Part shown: positions 17,990 to 25,489 of the stretch, piece after piece
Layout: each line of letters starts with the position of its first letter
Position numbering within the stretch: position 1 is the first letter of the stretch
Position numbers and translations under genes: made by a program
DNA from: Desulfobacterales bacterium
GTDB lineage: Bacteria; Desulfobacterota; Syntrophobacteria; B119-G9
DNA: 32,816 nucleotides
Direction of reading: 5' to 3'
Assembly: GCA_026983715.1 (NCBI GenBank)
Contig: JALSTM010000240.1
Span: 1 to 32,816, forward strand
Notes under the pieces: generated by a model
The model's database searches: none
Seen by the model: the letters and a program-made list of their open reading frames with translations, nothing else
Told to the model about the DNA's origin: nothing

Positions 17990-18871
17990 ATGAGTAGCAG
18001 TGATCAAGATAGGAAAAGCAACGACGTTTTTACCGAGTGGTTCAAGTCAGGCTTTGATTTCTGGACGTCCATGGGAAAGGCGTGGCCTGATTTTACGAAG
18101 ATCTTTGAGAGTACCCTGCCCGAGGAACATCCGTTTGAGTTCCTGAAATCGTGGCAGTCAATGATGAAAATGTCGGAAGGTATGATGTCTGCCCTCTCAT
18201 CTTCAGGAACATTTTCCTCCGCCTTCAGCGGATTGAGTTCACTTCCTGAAATAGTCCTGAAAATGGCCCAGAAAGGTTGGGATGGGTATTTTTACCTTTA
18301 CCGACAGTGGCTGGAAAAGAGTATGAGCGGGACAAGGCCGGTTCAGGCATACGTATTTGAGAAGTTAGATGAGAATACCTTTAAAGCCTGGACAGAGATA
18401 TATGAAAAGGAATTTAAGCAAATTCTAAAAATGCCCAAGATAGGCCTTGCCCGCGAATACCAGGAAAGGTTAGCAGATCTCGCGGACAAGTTTAGCGTTT
18501 TTCAGGCAACGCTTGCAGAATTTCTCTATACCCTGTACTTGCCGGTTGAAAAATCGATACAAGTTGTTCAACAAAACATGGGGGAACTGGCAAAAAGCGG
18601 GGAACTCGGGGATGACTTTAAAAAAATATACAAGATGTGGATTAAGACTCTCGAAGGTCACTACATGACTCTTTTTAAGTCCCCGGAATACACGAAGGTT
18701 TTAAAGAGGCTCCTGGATGCGGTGGAAGATTACAAAATTGCGAGGGAAGAAGTTTTGATGGATATGCTCCAGGCTTTGCCAGTACCTACAAATCGTGACA
18801 TAGATGACGTTTACAAGGAAATACACGAATTAAAAAAGCAGGTAAGGGAATTATCACGAAAGGTTAAGTAG
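17990..18871 (+). CDS. phaE: PHA synthase subunit PhaE
   Basis: A 293-residue non-catalytic partner of class III PHA synthase, which binds PhaC and is needed for full activity on the granule. The protein is largely helical. It has the PhaE-type middle (KIYKMWIKTLEGHYMTLFKS) and the C-terminal end with DVYKEIHELKKQVRELSRK, a short coiled coil typical of PhaE. A Ser/Met-rich stretch lies near residues 55-85. GGAG lies seven bases before the ATG. It sits between two PhaC-family genes; the second, class III, is its expected partner. Confidence 0.85.
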   Translation: MSSSDQDRKSNDVFTEWFKSGFDFWTSMGKAWPDFTKIFESTLPEEHPFEFLKSWQSMMKMSEGMMSALSSSGTFSSAFSGLSSLPEIVLKMAQKGWDGYFYLYRQWLEKSMSGTRPVQAYVFEKLDENTFKAWTEIYEKEFKQILKMPKIGLAREYQERLADLADKFSVFQATLAEFLYTLYLPVEKSIQVVQQNMGELAKSGELGDDFKKIYKMWIKTLEGHYMTLFKSPEYTKVLKRLLDAVEDYKIAREEVLMDMLQALPVPTNRDIDDVYKEIHELKKQVRELSRKVK

Positions 18872-18907
18872 AAGAAATAAATAGAATCGACAATGACGGG
18901 GGTAGTT

Positions 18908-20053
18908 ATGAGCGAACCCAGGATAGCCATAGATCTTATTATGGAAAAATTGGCGGAAGAATCTGAAAGGACTCAGGAGCGTTTCCTGAAGGCCCAGGAT
19001 GTTCTTCTTGGTGAGCTTGACACTGAAATCGCCACTACGCCATACGATGTAGTGTACCAGATTGACAGGGTTAAGCTAAAATACTATAAGCCCAAAACCC
19101 GAAGGAAAATTAAGACCCCTTTACTGGTTGTATATGCTCTTATCAACCGGGAAACGATGCTTGACCTTCAACCGGGAAGAAGCGTTGTACAGAACTTTCT
19201 AAATGAAGGTGTGGATCTTTACATGATTGATTGGGGTTATCCCACCAGAAAAGATCGGTTCCTTTCCATAGATGACCATGTAAATGTTTACATTGATAGC
19301 GTTGTGGATTTCATAAGAGAAAAGCATAAAAAGGATAAGATTAACCTCATGGGTATATGCATGGGTGGCACATTTTCAGTTATTTATACTGCCCTGCATC
19401 CTGAAAAGATAAAGAACCTGATAACCACTGTTACCCCAACAAACTTTGATACGGACAAGGGCCTATTGCACATATGGACAAAACAGATTGACGCGCAAAA
19501 ACTCGTAAAAGCATACGGGAATATGCCGGGAGATATTCTTAACCTTGGGTTCTTGCTTCTTAATCCTGCCCGGTTAATGATTGATAAGTATGTGGGATTC
19601 CTTGAGAATATTGACAACAAGACCTTTGTTGAAAACTTCATTCGAATGGAAAAGTGGATCTTTGACAGCCCGGATGTCCCCGGGGAAACGTTCAGGCAGT
19701 TCATTGAGGACTGTTATCAGAAGAACTTGCTTATCCAGAACAAGATGGTTGTTGGAGGAAAAAAAGTTGACCTGCGGAAAATCAAGGTGCCTCTTTTAAA
19801 CATCTACGGAAGGTTTGACCACCTGGTTCCGCCCGAAGCATGTGAACTTCTGACCAAGAAGGTAGGAAGCAAGGACACGGAGGATATTTGCCTGGATACC
19901 GGGCACATAGGGATTTATGTCAGTTCCAAGTGTCAGAGGGAACTGGTACCGAAAATCGTCCAGTGGCTAAAAGAACGTGACGATGTTCCTCCAAAAGTTA
20001 AAAAAGTCAAAAAAACTAAGAAAGTAGCTTCAAAGACTAAAAAAAGTAGTTAA
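18908..20053 (+). CDS. phaC: Class III PHA synthase catalytic subunit PhaC
   Basis: A 381-residue synthase. The triad is C151 (MGICMGG), D304 (YGRFDHLVPP) and H333 (DTGHIG), nearly the same positions as in the Allochromatium vinosum class III enzyme. YALINRETMLDLQPGRSVV and the DLYMIDWGYP segment are class III hallmarks. The C-terminus has an added lysine-rich tail of about 20 residues (PKVKKVKKTKKVASK). An in-frame ATG lies 15 bases upstream without a ribosome site; the ATG at 18908 has GGGGGT before it and is preferred. It follows phaE by 36 bp and completes a PhaE-PhaC pair. Confidence 0.92.
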   Translation: MSEPRIAIDLIMEKLAEESERTQERFLKAQDVLLGELDTEIATTPYDVVYQIDRVKLKYYKPKTRRKIKTPLLVVYALINRETMLDLQPGRSVVQNFLNEGVDLYMIDWGYPTRKDRFLSIDDHVNVYIDSVVDFIREKHKKDKINLMGICMGGTFSVIYTALHPEKIKNLITTVTPTNFDTDKGLLHIWTKQIDAQKLVKAYGNMPGDILNLGFLLLNPARLMIDKYVGFLENIDNKTFVENFIRMEKWIFDSPDVPGETFRQFIEDCYQKNLLIQNKMVVGGKKVDLRKIKVPLLNIYGRFDHLVPPEACELLTKKVGSKDTEDICLDTGHIGIYVSSKCQRELVPKIVQWLKERDDVPPKVKKVKKTKKVASKTKKSS

Positions 20054-20096
20054 GGGTTACTGATGAAATAATGCTAAACGGATACAGGAGTGAAAA

Positions 20097-21152
20097 ATGA
20101 CTGTGAAAAGAAGCGGAAATGATTATTTCGAATCCATCTGCGAAGTTGTTAGAGCCTTCGGGACTACCCTGAACAAGGACGAAATTCTTGAACTCATTGT
20201 GGACAACGCAATAAAAACAATGAACGGGAAGGCTGCGTGTCTTTTCCTGGCCGAGGAAGGAGAGGATATTTACCAGCCTGTTGCCCAGAAAGGGCTTTCC
20301 AAGAACTATTTGCATGCTGACCCCATGAAGGCAAAGAAGGCTGCAAGCGACGTACTCCAGGGGGGATACCTGGCAATCAAAGATGCAACCACTGACCCAA
20401 GGGTAGAAAACCACGAAGCCAAGAAGAAAGAAGGAATTGCATCGATACTCGTAGTGCCGGCTATGTTCAAGGGGAAAACCGTCGGGGTCCTGGCTCTCTA
20501 TACTGACACCCCCAGGGACTTTTCCCCAAAAGAAATTAACTTTCTGAAAGCCCTCGCAGAACAGGGAGCGATTGCCATTGAGCATGCCCGTCTTTTTGAG
20601 CAACTGCGCAGGAACACGAGAATATTTCATAATATTGCTGTAAGTATACAGTCTAGCCTTGATATAAAGAAGATCCTGCACATCCTTTCGGCTGACGTTG
20701 CAGAGGCTCTTGATGTTAAAGCATCCTCAATTCGCTTGTTGAATGAAAAAACTAATGTGCTTGAACTCGTTTCGAGCTACGGGTTGAGTGAGGAGTATCT
20801 CAGTAAAGGAGACGTTCATGCGGACAAGAGCATAAGTGAAACCCTGGAAGGAAAGCCTGTCTGGATTGAAGATGCCACCAAGGACGAGCGGGTTCAATAC
20901 CGCGACGAAAAAAAGAAAGAAGGAATTGTGTCCATGCTTTCGGTCCCCATCAAGACAAAAGAGAAAGTTATTGGGGAACTCAGACTTTACACGGACAGGA
21001 GAAGGGAGTTTACTGAGGACGAGTTAATGCTCGTAAACGCCTTGGCACACCTTGGGGGACTAGCAATCCAAAATGCATCCCTTTACCTGATGCTTAAAAC
21101 TGATATCAAGGAACTTCAGGACGACATGTGGAGCCACAGGTCATGGTTCTAG
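20097..21152 (+). CDS. Tandem GAF-domain protein in the PHA cluster
   Basis: A 351-residue cytoplasmic protein made of two GAF domains (about 10-170 and 185-335) and nothing else recognisable. The two halves are duplicates: DATTDPRVENHEAKKKEGI in the first matches DATKDERVQYRDEKKKEGI in the second, each followed by a VP-containing strand and an LYTD motif. There is no kinase, cyclase, HTH or other output domain, so it probably acts by binding a ligand and a partner protein. CAGGAG precedes the ATG. It starts 43 bp after class III phaC and is followed 49 bp later by phaJ, so it belongs to the same transcript. Ligand unknown. Confidence 0.8.
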   Translation: MTVKRSGNDYFESICEVVRAFGTTLNKDEILELIVDNAIKTMNGKAACLFLAEEGEDIYQPVAQKGLSKNYLHADPMKAKKAASDVLQGGYLAIKDATTDPRVENHEAKKKEGIASILVVPAMFKGKTVGVLALYTDTPRDFSPKEINFLKALAEQGAIAIEHARLFEQLRRNTRIFHNIAVSIQSSLDIKKILHILSADVAEALDVKASSIRLLNEKTNVLELVSSYGLSEEYLSKGDVHADKSISETLEGKPVWIEDATKDERVQYRDEKKKEGIVSMLSVPIKTKEKVIGELRLYTDRRREFTEDELMLVNALAHLGGLAIQNASLYLMLKTDIKELQDDMWSHRSWF

Positions 21153-21201
21153 AGCTAAGTTTTTGAAACGGAAAAAAGACAAGATCGTGGAGGATGGAGA
21201 A

Positions 21202-21630
21202 ATGATAGGGAAAACTATTGACGAACTCAAGGTTGGGGAGTATGCGGAATTATCAAAAACGATAGCAGAATCAGATGTTTATCTTTATGCGGGCATTACC
21301 GGGGATTTCAACCCTGCACATATAAACGAAGAGTATGCCGCAGGAACTTTCTTCAAAACTCGGATAGCTCATGGGATGCTTCCGGCGGGTTTTATATCGG
21401 CAATTCTAGGGACGAAGCTTCCCGGTCCAGGGACCATTTATGTTAAACAGGAACTTAAATTCCTGGCCCCCGTCAAAATGGGTGACACCATCACTGCCAG
21501 GGTTGAAGTTACGGAGATAGATAGAGACAAAAAGAAGGTCACCCTCAAAACAACGTGTACTAACCAAGAAGGCACCGTTGTTCTTGATGGGGAAGCCGTG
21601 GTGAGTCCACCCAGGCCACCGAAGAAGTAA
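21202..21630 (+). CDS. phaJ: (R)-specific enoyl-CoA hydratase, MaoC family
   Basis: A 142-residue hotdog-fold hydratase. PhaJ hydrates trans-2-enoyl-CoA to (R)-3-hydroxyacyl-CoA, linking beta-oxidation intermediates to PHA synthesis. The hydratase-2 catalytic pair is seen in GDFNPAH (Asp and His, five apart), and IAHGML is the usual second motif. The frame is open to a TTG at 21163, but the ATG at 21202 has GGAGG eight bases before it and gives the standard PhaJ length. It is the last gene of the plus-strand pha run. The position after phaC supports supply of monomers from fatty-acid or crotonyl-type CoA esters. Confidence 0.9.
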   Translation: MIGKTIDELKVGEYAELSKTIAESDVYLYAGITGDFNPAHINEEYAAGTFFKTRIAHGMLPAGFISAILGTKLPGPGTIYVKQELKFLAPVKMGDTITARVEVTEIDRDKKKVTLKTTCTNQEGTVVLDGEAVVSPPRPPKK

Positions 21631-21652
21631 AGATTATGGAACCAGATAACAA

Positions 21653-21765
21653 CCTGAACCCGTGATCGTTCACCTGGGCTGCAAATGCAAGGAAGAGCCC
21701 GTCGGAATACAGTACGCAATGTCCGGCGGGCGATGACGCCACAGATGCGGTTCAGGTGAACGATC
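21653..21765. repeat. Interspersed repeat with inverted arms (copy C of the CTGAATCCGTGA family)
   Basis: The phaJ-phaR gap contains a 13-bp perfect inverted repeat, GATCGTTCACCTG (21664-21676) and CAGGTGAACGATC (21753-21765). Its left part, starting CCTGAACCCGTGATCGTTC at 21653, matches the reverse complement of the end of the repeat near 32404-32442 at nearly all of 38 positions. It has no T-run and is not a typical terminator. No gene was seen in 21631-21886. Confidence 0.7.
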
Positions 21766-21886
21766 CAAAGGGCGTAAAAAGATTGCTTGACAAGGTGACG
21801 AATAATCCATTCTTGCTATGTGGCTACCAATCAGCCCTTTGGTTCGGAGGATTGCTCCGTTAACCCTCGTGGTGGGGAGCGTGTTT

Positions 21887-22369
21887 CTATTTCTCTTCCT
21901 TGTCTTTTTCTTCCTGTTTTACCGTGCGTGGTGAGAAATCGAAGGGTTTTTTCGGAAAAAGATTTAGTATTGCCTTCTGGCCGATGGTCGATAGGTCCAT
22001 GCCGAGCTCAAGCCAGTTCCTAAACTGTTCGTCAACGGCAGACTTGTAGGCCAGGTAATTCTTAATAGTTAGCTCAAGGTACTTTTCGAAAAATTCACTT
22101 AGAACGTTTTCGCCGTACCTAATGATGAGGTGCAAAAGGGATACGGGCAAAAAGGAACTGTTTTTCCTGGTTTGTTCCAAGATTATCTGTGTTAATATAA
22201 AAGCGGTAACATCCTCACCAGTCTTTACGTCTATAACTTCTACCTCGTAGCCACCTTTTATCAGTTCGGCAACTTCCTTTAACGTAACGTAGGCGCTTTT
22301 CTTGGTGTCATACAGGCGCCTGTTCGGATATTTTTTGATTATAATTTTCCCCTTTTCTTCCTCTTCCAC
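21887..22369 (-). CDS. phaR: PHA synthesis repressor PhaR
   Basis: A 160-residue DNA-binding repressor that also binds PHA granules, and so releases phasin promoters when polymer accumulates. The PhaR DNA-binding domain is clear: IIIKKYPNRRLYDT at about 9-22, YVTLKEVAELI, and DVKTGEDVTAFILTQIILEQ near 47-66. The rest is the PHB-accumulation-regulator C-terminal part with an acidic and lysine tail. Both candidate starts are GTG. The one at 22369 has AGGAGG immediately before it (spacing short) and is preferred over 22384, which lacks a ribosome site. It is divergent from the first phasin-like gene, and the shared promoter region is its expected target. Confidence 0.92.
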   Translation of the reverse strand: MEEEEKGKIIIKKYPNRRLYDTKKSAYVTLKEVAELIKGGYEVEVIDVKTGEDVTAFILTQIILEQTRKNSSFLPVSLLHLIIRYGENVLSEFFEKYLELTIKNYLAYKSAVDEQFRNWLELGMDLSTIGQKAILNLFPKKPFDFSPRTVKQEEKDKEEK

Positions 22370-22433
22370 AAATCCTCCTGACACAACGCAATAAATTTTA
22401 ATCCCGAAACTTCCATAAGAATCTGCTCACATA

Positions 22434-22462
22434 TTAGTAATTTAGATATTCTCGCTTGTCAA
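22434..22462 (-). promoter_or_regulatory. Candidate phaR promoter
   Basis: On the minus strand, TTGACA (22462-22457) is followed by a 17-base spacer and TACTAA (22439-22434). The -35 overlaps the palindrome CGCTTG-T-CAAGCG (22453-22465), which is a plausible site for autoregulation. Confidence 0.45.
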
Positions 22463-22474
22463 GCGATGCGAGCC

Positions 22475-22513
22475 TGTGTGCAATTTTTTAAAATATACTT
22501 GTGCAGTGCAACA
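22475..22513. promoter_or_regulatory. Candidate PhaR operator region (TGCA boxes)
   Basis: TGTGTGCAA at 22475-22483 and TTGTGCAGTGCAACA at 22499-22513 repeat the TGCA core just upstream of the phasin -35 element. TGC/GCA-rich dyads are known PhaR targets in other bacteria. Assignment here is by motif and position only. Confidence 0.4.
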
Positions 22514-22521
22514 TTTTTCTC

Positions 22522-22549
22522 TTGACATCCCTTTTTTTGTGGTTATAGT
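22522..22549 (+). promoter_or_regulatory. Sigma-70 promoter of the phasin gene set
   Basis: TTGACA (22522-22527), a 16-base spacer and TATAGT (22544-22549) make the strongest promoter match of the pha region. It lies 64 bp before the first phasin-like ATG and directly beside the TGCA boxes. Confidence 0.75.
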
Positions 22550-22613
22550 ATGCTTAACTAAAGATCGGCTGATGGTTAGAGGGTAGAAGCTTGAAGGAGA
22601 AAGGTTTGAAAAT

Positions 22614-22964
22614 ATGACTACATCAAAATTTGTTGAAGCAATTTGTGCTATGCAAAGAGAAATCTTAAACACAACAACCAGGACGACGGGATTGATGTGG
22701 AAACAGATGGTTGAATTTACCGAAATACTTGTCAAGCACAATCCTTGTGTTCCTGATACCGCCAAGGAAGTAATGGCCGGTGCACTGTCATCGTACCTTG
22801 ATTTCGTGGCAGAGAAAGAAAACATTTCAAACGTTGTAAATGGTGCTTCGAAGGAAATAACGGAACTGGTAATGAAATCAATGGGTATTTACACTGAGTC
22901 GAACGAGAAGACAGACGTTGGCAAACAGGTCTTGGACCTTGTAGGTCCGGACCCCAAAAAGTGA
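22614..22964 (+). CDS. Phasin-like small helical protein
   Basis: A 116-residue, predicted all-helical protein without signal peptide or membrane segment. It begins MTTSKFVEAICAMQREILN and contains KQMVEFTEILVKHNP, an amphipathic pattern like granule-coating phasins. I do not recognise a specific family. The call rests on its place behind a strong promoter opposite phaR and before further phasin-like genes. A 12-bp perfect inverted repeat brackets it: GATCGGCTGATG at 22563-22574 and its complement at 22977-22988. AAAGG lies nine bases before the ATG. Confidence 0.6.
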   Translation: MTTSKFVEAICAMQREILNTTTRTTGLMWKQMVEFTEILVKHNPCVPDTAKEVMAGALSSYLDFVAEKENISNVVNGASKEITELVMKSMGIYTESNEKTDVGKQVLDLVGPDPKK

Positions 22965-23020
22965 TTGGCGAATGATCATCAGCCGATCATAAATAATTAT
23001 TTAAAGGAGGTTAAGAGGAA

Positions 23021-23320
23021 ATGGTTCAGTTGGAAATGGTTAAACAAATGATCGAATTTAACAAGATGGCTTTCGAAAACACGTTCAAGGCCATGACCCT
23101 AGTGCAGGATCAAACGGAAGAGATGCTTCTTTCCTATATGGAAAAGGCTCCCTGGCTTCCAGCGGAAGGGAAAAAGGCTCTCAAAGACTGGCTAGATAAC
23201 TGCAAAAAGGTAAGGAAAGAATACAAAAAAATAGTAGATGACGGGTTTAAAAGGATGGAGGAGCTTTTTGCCAAGGCAGAAAAAGGTGGTGAAAAGACCA
23301 AAAAAGCAGAATCGAAATAG
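23021..23320 (+). CDS. Phasin family protein, first of a tandem pair
   Basis: A 99-residue helical protein expected to coat PHA granules. It has MVKQMIEFNKMAFENTFKAM, a mid-region P-W-LP-x-EGKKAL motif, then a long charged helix and a lysine-rich tail (EKGGEKTKKAESK). It is a clear paralogue of the next gene, sharing KQMI-x-NK-AFENTF and EGKKAL in register. AAGGAGG and GAGGAA precede the ATG, so high translation is likely. It is 56 bp downstream of the first phasin-like gene. Confidence 0.7.
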   Translation: MVQLEMVKQMIEFNKMAFENTFKAMTLVQDQTEEMLLSYMEKAPWLPAEGKKALKDWLDNCKKVRKEYKKIVDDGFKRMEELFAKAEKGGEKTKKAESK

Positions 23321-23341
23321 TTAATAAAAGAGGAGGAAAAG

Positions 23342-23596
23342 ATGGAACCAAAAGAAATGATGAAGCAGATGATTAAGTTAAACAAGACCGCATTTGAGAA
23401 CACTTTCAACTCCATTGTAATGCTACAGAACCAGACCGAGCAAATGGTGCAGACCCTGATATCTCAGTCTCCATTGCTTCCGGATGAAGGTAAAAAAGCC
23501 CTGGAAGAATGGATCAAGGCGTACAAAAAGGCTCGCGATGAGTTTAAAAAAGCAGTTGATGAAAGTTACAAAAGAGTTGAAGATTTCTTCGCTTAA
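23342..23596 (+). CDS. Phasin family protein, second of a tandem pair
   Basis: An 84-residue helical protein that aligns end to end with its upstream neighbour: MMKQMIKLNKTAFENTFNS, LLPDEGKKALEEW, and YKRVEDFFA at the C-terminus. It lacks the lysine-rich tail of the first copy. The pair arose by local duplication. GGAGG lies five bases before the ATG, and only 21 bp separates the two genes. A hairpin follows the stop, so this gene probably ends the first phasin transcript. Confidence 0.7.
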   Translation: MEPKEMMKQMIKLNKTAFENTFNSIVMLQNQTEQMVQTLISQSPLLPDEGKKALEEWIKAYKKARDEFKKAVDESYKRVEDFFA

Positions 23597-23601
23597 AAAC
23601 T

Positions 23602-23645
23602 ATTCGGCACGGTTTATCCTACTGGATAGAATTGCCGTGCCGAAT
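23602..23645 (+). terminator. Hairpin after the phasin pair
   Basis: An 11-bp perfect stem, ATTCGGCACGG (23602-23612) with CCGTGCCGAAT (23635-23645), encloses a smaller TATCC/GGATA stem-loop. Only three T's follow, so it may be a leaky terminator or an mRNA-stabilising end. A second small stem-loop, AACAGA/TCTGTT at 23654-23671, lies just before the next gene. Confidence 0.55.
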
Positions 23646-23685
23646 TTAACGAAAACAGATTAATTTCTGTTAGCATGGATAGATT

Positions 23686-24180
23686 ATGAATAAAGAGTTT
23701 CTTGAATTCTGGGGGAAATTTTTGCTTGATGCTGCCAAAGGACAGAAGCAGCTTGAAGAGTTTTCCAGGTGGATTACGGGAGGTTTTCGGGAGTTTGGTG
23801 ATCTGACAGAACAGTTTAAGAAAGTTTACGGGCTTGATAAGCTTTCGGAAGACGACCCAGAGTATCCTTCCTTATGGGAAAAATCGGTCAAGGATTTCCG
23901 CGAAACCTTTAAAGAATACCTGGAACTGTTTAACCTTGTCCCGAGGGAGAAGTATGACGAGCTTGCGAGACAATGCGAAGAACTCAAAGAAAAAGTTCGT
24001 CTACAGGAGGAGAAGATCAAGCAATTGGAGCGGCTCCTGGGGGAGAGGGGTATTGACTACGTCAACATGGCGGGTGAGTTCCAGAAATTAATTGAAAAAC
24101 AAGCAAAGGACTTTCAAAAAGTTTTAAATAGCTTTGCAAATCCTTTCCGTGAAACTGATTCTGAGAAATCAGGGGAATAG
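23686..24180 (+). CDS. Coiled-coil PHA-cluster protein, phasin or PhaE-like
   Basis: A 164-residue soluble helical protein of no family I can name. It starts MNKEFLEFWGKFLLDAAKG, has a middle segment with PSLWEKSVKDFRETFKEY, and a clear heptad coiled coil near residues 85-120 (REKYDELARQCEELKEKV onwards). The C-terminal helix has FQKVLNSFANPF, like the ends of PhaE and phasin proteins. The ribosome site is poor. It lies between phasin genes and a further 240-residue relative, which supports a granule-associated role; this is inference from context. Confidence 0.55.
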   Translation: MNKEFLEFWGKFLLDAAKGQKQLEEFSRWITGGFREFGDLTEQFKKVYGLDKLSEDDPEYPSLWEKSVKDFRETFKEYLELFNLVPREKYDELARQCEELKEKVRLQEEKIKQLERLLGERGIDYVNMAGEFQKLIEKQAKDFQKVLNSFANPFRETDSEKSGE

Positions 24181-24201
24181 GGGCTAAGTAGAGGTGAGAA
24201 A

Positions 24202-24924
24202 ATGGTTGAGAATAAAGCATTTAAATGGACTAATTACTATGTCGAATTCTTGGAACATATGAACGAGGCTTCCTCAAAGGTTTTTACCGAAAGCTCAAAA
24301 GTATACAGCCAGTTCATGGAAAGTCTCTTAAAGGTAAACAGAGACCGATCGAAAGGTACCTTCTTTTTCCAGGATCCTGAAGAGATGAAAGAAATCTATA
24401 AAAATACCCTCGATCACGTAAAGAAAATACTTGAACCTTATACTGTTGTTCATCCGTACGGGGATGAAATAGCCGACTTGGCATCTAGAAATGCGGAGAA
24501 AGGTTTTGATTTCTGTACCTCTTTGTTTTCAACACAACTCGATTTTTATCAAAAAGCTGGGGAGGTATCCCGCAATACTTGGAAGGCCTGCCAAGAAATG
24601 GTAGGGGTGGACAAGGTTCTAAAACCTGGTGAAATAATCAAGAAATGGACGGGTATTTCTGTAAAAATCCTGGAAGATCTGGTTAAGTCTCCTTTTACCG
24701 ATGCTATTCCGGTAGTAACGGCAAAATACGTGGAATACCTTAGATCCGGCGTTGAGCTCCGGAAGAAGGTTCTTGAGTACCCTTACGTGAGTAAAAAAGA
24801 GTTTTGTGAACTTTCAAAGGACGTAAAAGAAGTTAAAGAGTTGTTAGAAAAAGGCTTGAAAGAGAGAGAAGCTCAACAGGCCACGAAAAAAACCGCGGCA
24901 AAAGTTGCTGATAAAAAGAAATAG
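24202..24924 (+). CDS. PhaE/phasin-like granule protein with lysine-rich tail
   Basis: A 240-residue helical protein without membrane segments. Helices such as WTNYYVEFLEHMNEASSKVF and TLDHVKKILEPYTVVHP precede a PhaE-like end with SKKEFCELSKDVKEVKELLE. The final 15 residues are Lys/Ala-rich (ATKKTAAKVADKKK), resembling the histone-like tails of some PHA proteins that tie granules to the nucleoid. GAGGTGAG precedes the ATG. It follows the previous gene by 21 bp and is closed by a good terminator. The family assignment is tentative. Confidence 0.6.
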   Translation: MVENKAFKWTNYYVEFLEHMNEASSKVFTESSKVYSQFMESLLKVNRDRSKGTFFFQDPEEMKEIYKNTLDHVKKILEPYTVVHPYGDEIADLASRNAEKGFDFCTSLFSTQLDFYQKAGEVSRNTWKACQEMVGVDKVLKPGEIIKKWTGISVKILEDLVKSPFTDAIPVVTAKYVEYLRSGVELRKKVLEYPYVSKKEFCELSKDVKEVKELLEKGLKEREAQQATKKTAAKVADKKK

Positions 24925-24979
24925 GTTGCCGTCGCAGTTTTTGTGATGCGAAGGGTTGGCTCTGATCAACTATATGAGT

Positions 24980-25014
24980 GAAGCCGGGAAGATTATTTCC
25001 GGCTTCTTTCTCTT
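24980..25014 (+). terminator. Rho-independent terminator of the PHA granule genes
   Basis: GAAGCCGG (24980-24987) pairs with CCGGCTTC (24999-25006). Three further pairs, one of them G.T, extend the stem to 11 bp, and TTTCTCTT follows. It lies 55 bp after the last phasin-like gene. Confidence 0.85.
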
Positions 25015-25031
25015 ATAACAGTTACACGGAC

Positions 25032-25418
25032 CTAAGAATCTAGCACATGTTTTTCCAATACTACGCAGACAAACTCGCCTGTAAATATGCTCTCATTTTT
25101 TCTCTCCACAACAACCTCAACCACTTTTTTTCTACCTTTGCTTTCTACCACGTGGGCTCTAGCAAAAAGAAGGTCACCAACTTTAACAGGTTTCAGGAAT
25201 TTTACGTTAGCTCCGGCAAGCACCACGTTAGGATGATTGACTGCCAGCATTGAAGCGTAGTCTGCAAGACCAAAAATTGTTCCCCCGTGAATAAGGCCAA
25301 ATTCGTCCACGGCCATGTCTTCTGATGTTTTAAGTTTTACCTCGGCAAAACCTTCTGAAATTTCTAAAGGCTTTCCCCAAAACGTGGTATTTATTTTTTT
25401 GTGCGTTCTTTGTTCCAC
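25032..25418 (-). CDS. PaaI-like hotdog thioesterase
   Basis: A 128-residue hotdog-fold protein, probably an acyl-CoA thioesterase. The hallmark is FGLIHGGTIFGLADYASM near residues 40-57, with the HGG loop and a downstream Asp. A second strand, ANVKFLKPVKVGDLLFARA, is typical of the family. The start is GTG; the ribosome site is weak. It lies convergently behind the PHA cluster and may act on hydroxyacyl-CoA or aromatic-CoA esters, but the substrate cannot be read from the sequence. Confidence 0.85.
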   Translation of the reverse strand: MEQRTHKKINTTFWGKPLEISEGFAEVKLKTSEDMAVDEFGLIHGGTIFGLADYASMLAVNHPNVVLAGANVKFLKPVKVGDLLFARAHVVESKGRKKVVEVVVERKNESIFTGEFVCVVLEKHVLDS

Positions 25419-25489
25419 AGTCTACCCGTCCCATAAAGTAGTTTATTTAATAATTTAGAGGCTACCAAGTTTCCTTGGAGTATCTGACC

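Noticed and set aside
21839-21860. CGGAG/CTCCG hairpin as a phaR terminator
   Set aside because: Only a 5-bp stem, with no T-run on the minus strand.
22442-22825. Antisense frame (127 codons) across the phasin promoter and gene
   Set aside because: It would cover a strong opposing promoter and has no recognisable domain.
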